Assembly (NCBI RefSeq): GCF_040219335.1
Contig: NZ_JAVJSQ010000029.1
Span: 558,001-622,000 of the forward strand
Direction of reading: 5' to 3'
From: Gimesia sp.
GTDB taxonomy: Bacteria; Planctomycetota; Planctomycetia; Planctomycetales; Planctomycetaceae
DNA length: 64,000 nucleotides
Shown: positions 10,387-20,230 of the stretch, piece after piece
How the letters are laid out: each line of letters starts with the position of its first letter
How positions within the stretch are numbered: position 1 is the stretch's first letter
Translations under genes and position numbers: made by a program
The notes under the pieces: generated by a model
The model's database searches: none
What the model saw: the letters and a program-made list of their open reading frames with translations, nothing else
Told to the model about the DNA's origin: nothing

Positions 10387-12075
10387 TTAATCCCGCCAAG
10401 GGTGCTTGATCTTTTCCCAGTAAGAATCGAACTCAAACTTCGGGCTGTTATCCAGATCGTGACACTGATAGCAGGTCGTTTTTTTGGCTTCGGCAAGCGT
10501 GACCCGCATGACCTTTTTGGCCTCTTCGACTTTGTCCATATCGATGAGTTCAATGTGTCCGCTTCCCGGGCCGTGACAGTTTTCACATTGCTGTCCGAGC
10601 AGATGCGGTGACTGTTGTTTGTTGACAAAGCCGCTTTTGTAGCGGATGACTTCCTGCGGATGCCAGCCTGTGACGTGGCAGGAGAGACACTCGGGATCAT
10701 AGATGCGGGAGATGATTTTCTCTCCCCGTTCAATCTGATCCTCCCGGCCGTTGATCAGGCTTTCGTAGGCATGGGCGTGGGCGGTCGTTAACCATTTTTC
10801 ATAGGCTTTGGTGTGACATTCACCACACTTTTCCGCTCCGACGAAGGTCGCACCGCGGGGGTGGTCAATCGGCAGTTCTTTGGCAGCAAGATCTTCCTGC
10901 TTGAGGCGATCCTGATAGAACTGCATGTGTTCGGCCATTTTCGGTGTTTCTTTAAACCGCTGTCGGTCGAGAGAGATGACCGTGAAGCGGAAACGCTTCT
11001 TGGGATCGCCTTTGGCATCGGCATCGGGATAGTAACCGACCACGCCAGCGCTTTTCCCTTTGTGTCCCACGTCGACCATCATCGTTTTGCCAATGTACTC
11101 GGGATCTCCCAGTGGGTCTTCGACTCCGCCGGCGGTGAGTAGAATGTCGAAGTCGGGGAACTGTTTGGCGAGTTCCTTGGATTCATCCTTGCTGGATTGC
11201 GACAGCAGCAACATCAGGTCCGGTTTGGTGGCCTGCATTTCTTTGATGACTTCGGGCAGAACTTTGGCGGGTTCCTGCCAGGTAATGTCCGGAAACTGTC
11301 CTTTGCGACTTTTCCCCAGAATGGATGTGACGGCGATCTTCACGCCATTCGACTCAACGACTTTGAATTTGGTTTTTCCCAGTTCGGGGGTTTCCAGGAT
11401 CAGGAGATTTGCCGCCAGGAAGGTTGGTGTGGTATCAGGCTGTGGGGGATCCGGATTGTGTAACTGCAGAAAGATATCGGCTCCAAAGCGAAGTTCTTCC
11501 GGTCCGAGAGCCAGTCCGCCATACTTCATGTCTTTCATGGCAGCCAGAATGGTTTCGTATTTGATCTGGCTCTGTCGACGGTTGCGTTTGACCAGACCGC
11601 CCAGATCAAAGGCAGTGACGGGCCACTTACGGTCTTCAATCTGCTTGAAGAGATTAGCCAGTAACGAGACGCCGCCTGTCTGGTTTTGTGTACAACCACA
11701 GGGTTCCAGATATCCATGGCGTTCGCCGGTCAGGACAATGGCCAGTTTAGGGGTGGGCCAGCCTTCGAATATTGGTTTGGGCGGAGGTGTATCAGATGAT
11801 TTCGGGTGCGTTTTTTCTGATTTGGCCGGCGTGTGCCCCGCGGCGACTGGAGTCTGTTTTTCCTCAGATTTAACGGTTGGCTGCTTGGGACTGGTTGTTT
11901 CCGCCGGGGTTTTCTCTGCTGACGGTTCTGGTTCTGTCTGAGCAGTGCTCTGCGGAGTTGTTTCGGTGGCTGTTTCCGTGGTGGCGGGCGGTGTTGATTG
12001 CCCTTCGCATCCCAGCAGGAGAGTCAGAAAGAGTGCCAGCAGGCAGGTGAAAGAGGATTGTGGCAGGTAAGACAT
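10387..12075 (-). CDS. Lipoprotein joining a metallophosphatase-like domain to a tetrahaem cytochrome c
   Basis: 562 residues. A lipoprotein signal with lipobox LLGC (C23) is followed by a Thr/Pro/Glu-rich linker (24-105). Residues 110-370 resemble the UshA/5'-nucleotidase-type metallophosphatase fold, with the characteristic EPCGCTQNQTGG (124-135). The C-terminus carries four CxxCH haem sites, at 417-421, 463-467, 497-501 and 535-539, arranged as in cytochrome c554-like proteins. It should be anchored in a membrane outside the cytoplasm and carry electrons. A normal UshA metal site is not obvious, so the N-domain may be non-enzymatic. The DUF1573 gene lies 202 nt upstream on the same strand. 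Its physiological partner is unknown. Confidence 0.82.
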   Translation of the reverse strand: MSYLPQSSFTCLLALFLTLLLGCEGQSTPPATTETATETTPQSTAQTEPEPSAEKTPAETTSPKQPTVKSEEKQTPVAAGHTPAKSEKTHPKSSDTPPPKPIFEGWPTPKLAIVLTGERHGYLEPCGCTQNQTGGVSLLANLFKQIEDRKWPVTAFDLGGLVKRNRRQSQIKYETILAAMKDMKYGGLALGPEELRFGADIFLQLHNPDPPQPDTTPTFLAANLLILETPELGKTKFKVVESNGVKIAVTSILGKSRKGQFPDITWQEPAKVLPEVIKEMQATKPDLMLLLSQSSKDESKELAKQFPDFDILLTAGGVEDPLGDPEYIGKTMMVDVGHKGKSAGVVGYYPDADAKGDPKKRFRFTVISLDRQRFKETPKMAEHMQFYQDRLKQEDLAAKELPIDHPRGATFVGAEKCGECHTKAYEKWLTTAHAHAYESLINGREDQIERGEKIISRIYDPECLSCHVTGWHPQEVIRYKSGFVNKQQSPHLLGQQCENCHGPGSGHIELIDMDKVEEAKKVMRVTLAEAKKTTCYQCHDLDNSPKFEFDSYWEKIKHPWRD

Positions 12076-12198
12076 TCAGTGCGGCCTTCCATGGAATTGA
12101 TTGAGTAACATAACGATGCAGAAGGAACTCCGCATGGTTTATCTTAGTTCAAAACATGGTCTTGCGTCAAAGTCGATCTGCCTCTGGCCCGGGAGGTT

Positions 12199-12216
12199 GA
12201 TCTGATAATTCAGATC
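12199..12216 (-). terminator. Possible terminator hairpin after the DUF1573 gene
   Basis: GATCTGA (12199-12205), TAAT loop, TCAGATC (12210-12216): a perfect 7-bp stem 60-80 nt past the DUF1573 stop, flanked by two CCCGGG motifs that could pair outside it. No T-tract follows, so termination is only suggested. Confidence 0.35.
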
Positions 12217-12277
12217 CATCCCAGAGAGGTGAACGCCCGGGTGTTCTGAATTGGTAACGTATTGAAATTTATACTGC

Positions 12278-13510
12278 TTACAGTGAAATGAACTGAACCT
12301 TGAACTCGATGTTTTTGGCGCGGGGGTGGTTGGTACTTAATTTCACCTTTGCCAGATTCCCACGGCCGAATGAGACAGGAGGTTGCCCTTCAGGAATGAT
12401 AAATTTCAGTAAGTAGCGCTGTTTGTTTTTGGAATCAAAGGATTCGTCTTTTTCAATTTCAAATTTAAGGGAGCCGGGCTCGATTTTCTGGTCGAGGATT
12501 TTCAGCGGTTCGTCAAGCCCTTCCACGAACATGGAAAGGACCGCTGTTTTTCCTTTTTCTGCTGAAAACTCACCCAGATTCAGGTGCATACTGGCCGGAT
12601 CCCAGCGGACGCCGAATGTGGGGACGATGCGGATGGGGCCGGTGTGATTTCCCGATACCTGGACGATGAAATCTCTGGTTCCCGGATCGGCGTCATGTTT
12701 ATGATCATGTCCTTCGCCCTCTGGATGGTCGTGTGGCTCGTTGGGGATGTCGGTTTTGAGCAGCATGCGTTCGTTGAATCCACCCAGGGGGAATTTATCC
12801 GGATCTGCGGTGACTTCAACCGCGTAGCCGGTCTTGGCATCCACTTCTTTGAGTTCCTGTTTGGTGAGCGGCCGAAAGGTGGAAGTGAGGCCGGGGTGAT
12901 CGGCTTCGATTTCCAGAATTTTGAATTCATCCAGATATTTCGTATGAATCTTTCCGGTGTATTTAACTGGTTCCGTACTGCTCATGACGGGTAAGGCCCA
13001 GTTTGCAGAGCCCTGATAATCGCCAGTAAAGGAGATCAGGCTGTTTGCGGCTCCTTCGATCTGGAGTTTGATTTCTTTTTTCTCGGGATCATTGGTCCAA
13101 ATCGTTGCGGTCTGGCCGAAGCGTTCCTGAGCTGCTTTGGGGGTCCAGGTGAGTTCGACTTCAATGTGTTTGCCAGGCGGGACCAGATTGTCCTGCATCT
13201 CACTCATAGTACATTTACAGGTGGTAGCCCCTTTCTGGACTTCCAGAGGGACTTCGCCTTCGTTTTTGATGACAAATTTGTGGGACATGGACTGCCCGAC
13301 GGCCATGCTGCCGAAGAAGTAGATCGGCTGTGGTACGACTGCTTTGGGATACGGTCCGGAAGCGGCGATTTTGGGACGCTTCTCATCCGGCTCGGAGGCG
13401 GGTTTGACGGGGGCAACTGTCTTGAGTTCACTATTGGTCCGGCCCAGCCAGACGGTACCCGCGAGGGCGATAAACAGAACAACCACAGTTGTAACAGTTC
13501 GAAAATTCAT
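12278..13510 (-). CDS. DUF1573-domain exported protein with His-rich insert
   Basis: 410 residues. An N-terminal hydrophobic anchor or signal (5-23) is followed by a DUF1573 immunoglobulin-like domain at about 60-153 (FFGSMAVGQSMSHKFVIKNEG), including the CxC motif TTCKC (96-100). Residues 260-272 are very rich in His, Asp and Glu and could bind metal. The rest shows repeated beta-sandwich character. DUF1573 proteins are exported and common in Planctomycetes and Bacteroidetes, usually without known function. It is followed on the same strand by the tetrahaem lipoprotein, and the two could work together in the envelope. Confidence 0.8.
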   Translation of the reverse strand: MNFRTVTTVVVLFIALAGTVWLGRTNSELKTVAPVKPASEPDEKRPKIAASGPYPKAVVPQPIYFFGSMAVGQSMSHKFVIKNEGEVPLEVQKGATTCKCTMSEMQDNLVPPGKHIEVELTWTPKAAQERFGQTATIWTNDPEKKEIKLQIEGAANSLISFTGDYQGSANWALPVMSSTEPVKYTGKIHTKYLDEFKILEIEADHPGLTSTFRPLTKQELKEVDAKTGYAVEVTADPDKFPLGGFNERMLLKTDIPNEPHDHPEGEGHDHKHDADPGTRDFIVQVSGNHTGPIRIVPTFGVRWDPASMHLNLGEFSAEKGKTAVLSMFVEGLDEPLKILDQKIEPGSLKFEIEKDESFDSKNKQRYLLKFIIPEGQPPVSFGRGNLAKVKLSTNHPRAKNIEFKVQFISL

Positions 13511-13603
13511 TGTGACACCAACGAAGAAAGAATTAAAATACCAGCAATAAAAACAAGTCTGTAATCAAACCTTATGTCATTATGAGCCCAAGCATGGTTG
13601 AGT

Positions 13604-16024
13604 TCAATTCTGATTCGTTTGTCTCTCGTTAATTATTTGTTTCATGCGACTTACCGTTTCGTCTGTCAGATATTTGTCCACGTGTTGTGCACTGCGGTTG
13701 GCCTGATCGAGCTTAAGTGCCTGTTCGGCCTCTTCTCGGCTTTCGCTGATTTGTCCCGCTGCGTGGAAGACCTCCGCCAGTAGAGCGCGGTAGCGGGCAT
13801 TGTGCGGGTAACCGGAGACGGCCCGATTGAGATTCTCGATCGCGTCGGTCAGATCCTCCTGCTGATGAGATGCTTCGAACTGTTCATAGTACCGACGTCC
13901 CAGCTCAAAATAGTTGAGCGGACTCAACGGATTTCGCTGGATGGCTGCCTGTTTCAAGGAAACAGCCTCCTCGAAAGCCTGTCGATTCTGGACTCCCTCT
14001 CTGAATTTCAGCTCAGCCAGGGCCTGCCAGGGTTCGGGGGAGAACGGGTCCGCCTGACCGGCCTGACTGAATAGCTGTTGCGCAATCCGAGCCGACTGCC
14101 CACGCATGAGCGTCTGCTCTGCCCTCTTTACGAGCGATTGACGCTGAATTGTTGGCGCAAAGTCGCTCATCACGAATAAAATCAGCAACAGACTACATAT
14201 TACGAGAACCAGGGTTTTCTTATGTACACTTTGGGGGGGGCGCTGTTGTGTTTGATCTGAGTCGACCTGTTCTGAATTTTCGGGAGACGGAGCGGGAATC
14301 ACAGGGAAAGCCAGCGCGAGCAGGAGCAGCCAGGTCTGGGTGATGGCAGGCATCGCGATGCCTCCCGCCACCAGCAGATGCACAGAGAGAGCGACAAAGC
14401 CGGCTGCCAGTGAAAGGGGGACCAATGATGTAGCAGACAGATCCAGTGCGGCTTGGGCGGCGGTCTGTTTTCTACCACCTCGGAGCAGGACATAAATGAC
14501 AACCCAGCCGGGAAGAAACAGCCAGAGCACCGATTCATCGATGCCCGACAGAAAGAGCTGCAGAATCCAGAGCAGGGGAAATGTGAAAGCGAAACCCAGA
14601 ACCAGTGCCATTCGCAGGAAGGAATCAGCTTCATCATTCACGGGGGATATCGAGTCTGCCGGCTGCTTTTGGAGCAGCGGCTTCAGGAACCACTGATAGC
14701 CTGCCAGCGCGATGATCAATAAAAGACCGGCCAGGGCTATCAAGCCGGCATTCGCCCAGACGTCGAGAAACAGATTGTGTGGATCGGCGATTTCCTCGCT
14801 CGAACCGGGGAGCTTATATTTCAGATAGTGTTCGCGAAAATTGCCTGGACCGGTTCCCCACATCAGGTTTTCTTTAATGACGCCCCAGGTCCCGGTCCAG
14901 TATTCGATGCGGTACTGCAGTGACTTGGGGGCTTCGGAAAGAACGGCGCGGTCGAAGCCACCGCTGAGTGTGGCGAGCAGGAAAAATCCGGCCAGCACAC
15001 AGACAACCAGGGTGATGCCTGTGATCAGTTGTTTGCGGGAAAGCCGCTGCGTGGTCTGACGGAGGCGTTGACGCTGGAGCAGTTTCAGGAGACCCAGGCA
15101 GACCAGGCCCGCCAGGGCCCCGCCCCAGGCACTGCGACTTTTCGTCAGAATCAGGCAGTAGATTATGAGCATGGTCGAGATCAGGTAGACCGCGATCTGG
15201 AGCCTGTTACGGTTCGCTGGCGGACTACCTTCGGTTCTGGGAGGCAGGAGACTGTTAACACTCAGTCCTACGGCGATCAGGAAGCCGACAGCGAGCAGGC
15301 CGGCGAAAGTGTTGGCCAGGGCGAACATGCCCAGCGGTTCGCTGCTGTCCAAGAGGCGCGCTTCGAACTGCTTTCGGCCGCTGCCACTGAGGGCATTCGC
15401 GGGGACCCCCATTGAGATGAGTTCGTGTTGGAATTTTGCCTGCGTTTCTGGAGTGACGGCGGCATCGTACTGCTGCCTCACCGACTGATATTCCCGGGCG
15501 AGCTGCTTGTACATCCAGTGATGTTGCCAGATTCCGTAGAGGGAGAGCAGGACGATGGTGGCCATAAAACAATGCAGAAAGGTCATCCGTTGAGAGGGGA
15601 ACCTTACGATGCGGCGGAATAGAGAAAACGTCAAGCCGAGGGCCATCCACTCCCAGAGCATGTGGAGCGCCGCCCGTTGTTGACCTTCGTAGAAGAGGAT
15701 CATTACCAGGACTGACAATGCCTGTCCCAGTACCAGCAACCAGACAGCTGCGTCAAACCGGTCGAGTCGGAGCGAACGGGCGCAGTCGGTAAATTGAGAC
15801 GTGAAGAACAGGATTGCGACCAGAAACCAGGCCAGCACGAGCGGGAGTGTCTCTCCCTGGGGGGCCGATTCCGCCGGCAGGAAATAGCGGGCGGTGATCA
15901 GTAACCCGGTCAAAAAGAGCAGCTTGGCGTCACAGAAAAGTCCCAGCGAAATCGGTGCTGCATCCGGTAGTGCAGGGCTGGACGCCTCTGGTTGTGATCG
16001 GTTTTGTTTTCGGCGTTTACTCAT
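13604..16024 (-). CDS. O-antigen ligase/polymerase-family membrane protein with C-terminal TPRs
   Basis: 806 residues with about 12 or more hydrophobic helices up to residue 620. A Wzy_C-type periplasmic loop and motif (GTGPGNFREHYLKYKLPGSS, then DPHNLFLDVWANAG) fall at about 400-435. A C-terminal TPR-like segment runs from about 640 to 795 (SPEPWQALAELKFREG; LNRAVSGYPHNARYRALLAEV). Such proteins join or polymerise lipid-linked glycans on the outer face of the inner membrane. The start overlaps the end of the preceding transferase gene by 8 nt, which indicates co-translation in one polysaccharide pathway. Ligase versus polymerase cannot be decided from sequence alone. Confidence 0.85.
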   Translation of the reverse strand: MSKRRKQNRSQPEASSPALPDAAPISLGLFCDAKLLFLTGLLITARYFLPAESAPQGETLPLVLAWFLVAILFFTSQFTDCARSLRLDRFDAAVWLLVLGQALSVLVMILFYEGQQRAALHMLWEWMALGLTFSLFRRIVRFPSQRMTFLHCFMATIVLLSLYGIWQHHWMYKQLAREYQSVRQQYDAAVTPETQAKFQHELISMGVPANALSGSGRKQFEARLLDSSEPLGMFALANTFAGLLAVGFLIAVGLSVNSLLPPRTEGSPPANRNRLQIAVYLISTMLIIYCLILTKSRSAWGGALAGLVCLGLLKLLQRQRLRQTTQRLSRKQLITGITLVVCVLAGFFLLATLSGGFDRAVLSEAPKSLQYRIEYWTGTWGVIKENLMWGTGPGNFREHYLKYKLPGSSEEIADPHNLFLDVWANAGLIALAGLLLIIALAGYQWFLKPLLQKQPADSISPVNDEADSFLRMALVLGFAFTFPLLWILQLFLSGIDESVLWLFLPGWVVIYVLLRGGRKQTAAQAALDLSATSLVPLSLAAGFVALSVHLLVAGGIAMPAITQTWLLLLALAFPVIPAPSPENSEQVDSDQTQQRPPQSVHKKTLVLVICSLLLILFVMSDFAPTIQRQSLVKRAEQTLMRGQSARIAQQLFSQAGQADPFSPEPWQALAELKFREGVQNRQAFEEAVSLKQAAIQRNPLSPLNYFELGRRYYEQFEASHQQEDLTDAIENLNRAVSGYPHNARYRALLAEVFHAAGQISESREEAEQALKLDQANRSAQHVDKYLTDETVSRMKQIINERQTNQN

Positions 16025-17141
16025 TCCGATTTTTCCGACCTACGTTCTCCAGAATCGTAACGATGGACAGCACGCAGAGAATCATCAGGATAATCAGCAG
16101 TGCCGCGTTCCAGGAGGAAACCTCATACAGGATCAGGCCTCCGACACCGGTGGTGAGTGTTGCCAGGTGAATGGTCAGCACGGTGTCCCGTTTGCTGAGT
16201 CCCAGTTCAACCAGACGATGTGAAAAGTGACTTTTATCTGCATGGAACGGGCTGCGTCCTTCCTTCAGGCGAATGATCATCACCGTACAGAAATCATACA
16301 GGGGAATCGCCAGAATACAAAGCGGGGCCAGAATCACGTGGCGGGCACCTTCGGACGCACCTGCAGAAGAGTTCCCCGAATAGAAGGTTCCCAGAACCGT
16401 CATGGTAGAGAGCAGTAACCCGATGAAATAGCTGCCGGAGTCTCCCATAAAGATTTTTGCCGGGGGCCAGTTATGACAGAGGAAGCCAGCGATGGCTCCC
16501 GCCAGAACGAGCAGGACACCTGCTACCAGCCAGCGCGGTTCTCCGGTGTAACGCAGCATGATCCAGGCGAAGAGTACTGCAGCGATCAGGCCGATGCCCG
16601 AAGTGAGTCCATCCATATTGTCCAGGAAGTTCAGGGAGTTGACGAGGACGATAATCCAGGCAACTGTGAGTACCATCCCCACCCAGGGTTGTTCGACAAA
16701 CAGGGTGCCCCGCACGCCGCCCAGCACCAGGCCGATGGCGACAAGCAGTTGAATGATTAACCGGGGTTTCCAGGAAATATTAAGTTTGTCATCGAGCAGT
16801 CCCATGACAGCGAGGATGGTGCCTCCGCCCAGGACCATCCAGAGTTGCTGGGAGCGATAGAGGACACCTTCCAGATGCGGAGCCAGTTCGCGGGGAATCC
16901 ACGCGGGAGTGCTGCCTGACTTCAAAATGATCCAGGCAATCAGTTGAGCGGAAGCGATGGGAATGATCACGCCCATCCAGATGCCGACTCCCCCTCCTAG
17001 CGGGGTGGGGGTGACATGAACTTTCCGCTGGGCGGGTTGATCGATGAGTCCCCAGCGCGGGGCCAGTTTGCGCATGAGTGCCGTTGCCAGAAAGGAAATG
17101 ACAAAGGCCGGAACCAGGCAGGCAAATACGAAAAATAACAT
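16017..17141 (-). CDS. Undecaprenyl-phosphate sugar-1-phosphate transferase (WecA/MraY superfamily)
   Basis: 374 residues, about 11 membrane helices. Superfamily motifs are LLDDK (115-119), NFLDNMDGLTSG (171-182), GDSGS (233-237) and the His motif HADKSHFSHRL (300-310). The enzyme transfers a UDP-activated amino-sugar phosphate to undecaprenyl phosphate, starting a cell-surface glycan. The His motif is closer to WecA/TagO than to MraY. The 8-nt overlap with the O-antigen ligase-like gene supports a shared pathway. Confidence 0.9.
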   Translation of the reverse strand: MLFFVFACLVPAFVISFLATALMRKLAPRWGLIDQPAQRKVHVTPTPLGGGVGIWMGVIIPIASAQLIAWIILKSGSTPAWIPRELAPHLEGVLYRSQQLWMVLGGGTILAVMGLLDDKLNISWKPRLIIQLLVAIGLVLGGVRGTLFVEQPWVGMVLTVAWIIVLVNSLNFLDNMDGLTSGIGLIAAVLFAWIMLRYTGEPRWLVAGVLLVLAGAIAGFLCHNWPPAKIFMGDSGSYFIGLLLSTMTVLGTFYSGNSSAGASEGARHVILAPLCILAIPLYDFCTVMIIRLKEGRSPFHADKSHFSHRLVELGLSKRDTVLTIHLATLTTGVGGLILYEVSSWNAALLIILMILCVLSIVTILENVGRKNRNE

Positions 17142-17444
17142 GTTTATGGATTATCAGCTTGGGTAAGAGAGTTCTTGCGAAGTTAAGTTCAGAGTACTTT
17201 ATCAGGCCGGGAACAACACACTGAATCAAGTGATCTGCCCGCCGACTGGCGTGCGCTTGCTATCGATTACCAGTCCCTTCCAGGTTGATGGACCCCTAGT
17301 TTGGCTGAATCAACGCGGTAGTGGTAGCGAAAAATGCATTTCTACTCCGTTTTCGATTGATATATCTGGTGCAGGAATTACAGTTGAACTGACTCCTATA
17401 ATCCGAGAACCCACTCAACATTCCAAAGTGTTCAGACCAGGTAA
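17142..17444. other. Divergent intergenic region
   Basis: 303 nt between the minus-strand transferase and the plus-strand methyltransferase-like gene. It must hold both promoters. A TATAAT stands at 17397-17402, without a convincing -35 at normal spacing. Nothing else is recognised. Confidence 0.4.
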
Positions 17445-18290
17445 ATGAATCCACTATTCGAGGAAGAATTTCGATTTAATCAAGCCAGCCGTCCCAGCTG
17501 GGAATCGAGTCAAGGGCATCGAGATGCCTTGACCGGTTATCTGAAACAGCTGTCCCGTGTACAGGGGAATCGGCTGTGTGTGCTGGGGGCAGGGAACTGT
17601 AATGATCTCGATTTGAACCAGCTGTTGCAGGTCTACGCTGAAATTCATCTGGTCGATCTGGATCAGAGTGCACTGGAGTATGCACTGGAAGCCCAGAACC
17701 TTGCTGAAGAGTCGGCGGTTTTCTGCCATACAGGTGATCTGACCGGAGTCGGTGAGCAGCTTGCGGAATTATCCCGGAAGGAGGACACGTCACAATCTCT
17801 GCTGGATGAAGTCCTGGAAAAATTGTCGGGATCGAATCCGCTGGAATTGCCCGGTCCGTTCGATGTGGTCTGTTCCACCTGCATTTTGAGCCAACTGGTT
17901 TTGCAGGTCATTCATGCGGTCGGGGAGACCGATCCCCGGTTCGAGGAATTAATGCAGGCTGTCCGCGCACAGCATTATCGCACGATAGTGGATCTGATTA
18001 CTCCGGGGGGCAGCGGCTTGATCGTGAGTGATTTTGTCTCATCAGAGTCGGCTGCTGATCTGAAACAGGTTCCCGATTTCCAGTTTACGCAGTACCTTTC
18101 GCAGCTGCTTTCGTCGCGTAATTTTTTCCACGGTGTGCATCCCGGAATCCTGCTCGCGCAATTGCAGGGTAAGTCGCCCCTGGCGAAACAGGTCTGCAAT
18201 CTGGAAATGTTGCCACCCTGGCGCTGGGATCTTGGTATGCGGCAATACGCGGTGGCCGGGATCCGCTTTGAGCGGATTCCCGAAGCCTGA
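17445..18290 (+). CDS. SAM-dependent methyltransferase-like protein
   Basis: 281 residues. A Rossmann-type motif I (LCVLGAGNCNDLDL, about 44-57) is followed by motif II with an acidic end (EIHLVDLD, 66-73), and the strand FDVVCSTCILSQL (about 143) fits motif IV. Later parts read like the class I fold (GGSGLIVSDFVSS). No target-recognition domain is present. AGG precedes the ATG by about 5 nt. It stands alone and converges on a sulfatase gene. The fold is likely; the substrate is unknown. Confidence 0.65.
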   Translation: MNPLFEEEFRFNQASRPSWESSQGHRDALTGYLKQLSRVQGNRLCVLGAGNCNDLDLNQLLQVYAEIHLVDLDQSALEYALEAQNLAEESAVFCHTGDLTGVGEQLAELSRKEDTSQSLLDEVLEKLSGSNPLELPGPFDVVCSTCILSQLVLQVIHAVGETDPRFEELMQAVRAQHYRTIVDLITPGGSGLIVSDFVSSESAADLKQVPDFQFTQYLSQLLSSRNFFHGVHPGILLAQLQGKSPLAKQVCNLEMLPPWRWDLGMRQYAVAGIRFERIPEA

Positions 18291-18314
18291 CCGTCGTAGA
18301 GTTAATGCGGCTTA

Positions 18315-19943
18315 CTACTTCTGCTTCTTCGGTGCCTTTTTCTTCTGAGGCGTACCGCTGTTCCGCGGTTTCAGATACAGAGACGGGGGATCCTTCTGGA
18401 CCGAACCGGTGTCATCAGGAACCTGATACTGCTTCTGGAGACTTTTGAGTTCTGCTTTCAGCTCTTTAACAATGGGAGCATAGGCGGGATCATCGTACAC
18501 GCTGTGCATTTCCTGGGGATCCTTCTCCAGGTCATAGAGTTCCCATTCACCCAGGTTATAGAAGTGAATCAGCTTGTAGCGTTTTGTACGGACCCCGTTG
18601 TGTCGACGAACCATATGGGCGGAACGGCGGTCGTTGTAGAACTCGTAGTAATGGTAATACAGGCTTTTACGCCATGCGGTTTCTTCACCTTTGAAAAGGG
18701 GGACCAGGCTGACTCCCTGCATGTCGGAGGGGATGGGGGCACCGGCAATGTTCAGGAAGGTTTCTGCAAAGTCGAGGTTGGAGACGAGGTCTGTGTTGAC
18801 ACTGCCCGGTTTGATGACGCCAGGCCAGCGGGCCAGCAGTGGCATACGGTAGGATTCTTCATACATGAACCGCTTGTCGAACCAGCCGTGATCGCCGAGA
18901 TAAAACCCCTGGTCTGAGGAATACATGACGACGGTGTTTTCAGCCAGTCCGGACTGTTCCAGATAGTCGAGCATACGGCCCACGTTATCATCGACTGAGG
19001 CGACACAGCGTATATAGTCTTTCATATAACGCTGATATTTCCAGCGGACCAGATCTTTGCCTTTGAGATTGGCTTTGCGAAAGGCCTCGTTTTTCGGCTC
19101 GTAAGCGGCATTCCAGACCTTCAGCTGTTCCGGAGTCAGATTTTTGGGAGGCGTGAGTTTCAGGTCGAAATCGGTCATCGTCTTAGCGATGGTCATGTCC
19201 TGTTGTCTGGCTGCGGTGCCGCGACCTTCGTAGTTGTCAAACAGGTTTTCCGGTTCGGGGATGGTGACGTCGTCGTACATGTGCAGGTGTTTCGGGCCGG
19301 GCTGCCAGTTGCGGTGCGGGGCCTTGTGCTGGAACATCAGCATGAAAGGCTTGTTGGGATCTCGCTGGTTCTTGAGGTAGTCAAGTGCCAGGTCCGTGAT
19401 GATGTCAGTGGTGTAGCCTTCGTGTTTAACACGTTCCCCATTGCGAATCATAGGAGGATTGTAGTAAGGCCCCTGGCCGATCAGGATCTCGGAGTAATCG
19501 AAGCCGGTGGGATCGGAGGCGAGGTGCCATTTCCCGACGATGGCGGTCTGGTAACCCTGCTTGCGGAGCAGTTTGGGGAAGGTCTGTTGCGAACCGTCGA
19601 ATTTGTTGCCGTTCTGTTTGAAGCCGTTGAGATGGCTATGTTTTCCGGTAAGAATCACAGCACGGCTGGGGCCACAGATGCTGTTGGTGCAGAAGCAGTT
19701 ATCAAACCGCATGCCTTCGCGGGCAATCCGGTCGAGGTTGGGAGTCTCGTTGACCTTGGAGCCGTAGCAGCTCATCGCGTGTGAGGCGTGATCGTCAGTA
19801 AAAATGAACAGGATGTTGGGGCGCTGTTTGGAAGCTGCAGCGAGTTTCTGCAGACCGTGGCCTGTGAGCAGCAACTGGCTCAAACAGAAAGCGGCGAGCA
19901 GAGTGAATGTGAAACGGAAAAGGTGTTCTAAGCGCGGCTGCAT
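18315..19943 (-). CDS. Secreted type I sulfatase
   Basis: 542 residues from ATG 19943, chosen because GAGGA lies 7-8 nt upstream and a signal peptide ([15 protein letters not shown]) follows directly; the frame extends to 20054 without support. The formylglycine motif is CGPSR with C90, and TDDH (48-51) supplies metal ligands. Further sulfatase marks are GKWHLA and [16 protein letters not shown]. The C-terminus is Lys/Pro-rich. Type I sulfatases need an FGE or anaerobic maturase and remove sulfate esters from polysaccharides or smaller substrates. Planctomycetes encode many. A second sulfatase is 3.6 kb away. Substrate unknown. Confidence 0.93.
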   Translation of the reverse strand: MQPRLEHLFRFTFTLLAAFCLSQLLLTGHGLQKLAAASKQRPNILFIFTDDHASHAMSCYGSKVNETPNLDRIAREGMRFDNCFCTNSICGPSRAVILTGKHSHLNGFKQNGNKFDGSQQTFPKLLRKQGYQTAIVGKWHLASDPTGFDYSEILIGQGPYYNPPMIRNGERVKHEGYTTDIITDLALDYLKNQRDPNKPFMLMFQHKAPHRNWQPGPKHLHMYDDVTIPEPENLFDNYEGRGTAARQQDMTIAKTMTDFDLKLTPPKNLTPEQLKVWNAAYEPKNEAFRKANLKGKDLVRWKYQRYMKDYIRCVASVDDNVGRMLDYLEQSGLAENTVVMYSSDQGFYLGDHGWFDKRFMYEESYRMPLLARWPGVIKPGSVNTDLVSNLDFAETFLNIAGAPIPSDMQGVSLVPLFKGEETAWRKSLYYHYYEFYNDRRSAHMVRRHNGVRTKRYKLIHFYNLGEWELYDLEKDPQEMHSVYDDPAYAPIVKELKAELKSLQKQYQVPDDTGSVQKDPPSLYLKPRNSGTPQKKKAPKKQK

Positions 19944-20044
19944 CGGGTTCGTCCTCAAGCTGGTGTAGAAATGAGTGTGCATGCAAATCGTATCTGAGTC
20001 TCTGGATTGATTTCTATCATGCAGTTTAGAGAGAGGAAGTGCAA

Positions 20045-20076
20045 GTTTTCGCATCTTCTGAGAGGTCTGCGAAAAC
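20045..20076. repeat. Inverted repeat GTTTTCGCA-N14-TGCGAAAAC
   Basis: Nine-bp perfect arms at 20045-20053 and 20068-20076. It lies about 100 nt upstream of the sulfatase start and about 155 nt upstream of the sigma-54-like element. A protein-binding site or a hairpin. Confidence 0.5.
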
Positions 20077-20145
20077 GAGATATCAAATTCTGATGATGTA
20101 TAAATTACAGTGTTTTTCAGAGTAGAAAGTGCAGAAACATCGGTC

Positions 20146-20159
20146 CTTCGTATACGAAG
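20146..20159. promoter_or_regulatory. Perfect palindrome CTTCGTATACGAAG
   Basis: A 14-bp perfect dyad centred about 80 nt upstream of the sigma-54-like GG at 20233. This fits an upstream activator site. It resembles a collapsed loxP arm pair, but it has no 8-bp spacer. Confidence 0.45.
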
Positions 20160-20230
20160 TGAAAAATCTTCAGCCTGAAAACTGTTGTCTGAGCGGGAGA
20201 TAGGAGAATTGCAATACTGAAGGATCGCCT

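Noticed and set aside
20146-20159. loxP-like sequence CTTCGTATACGAAG
   Set aside because: The two arms meet without the 8-bp spacer that loxP needs, and no recombinase or repeat copy is nearby. A regulatory dyad is simpler.
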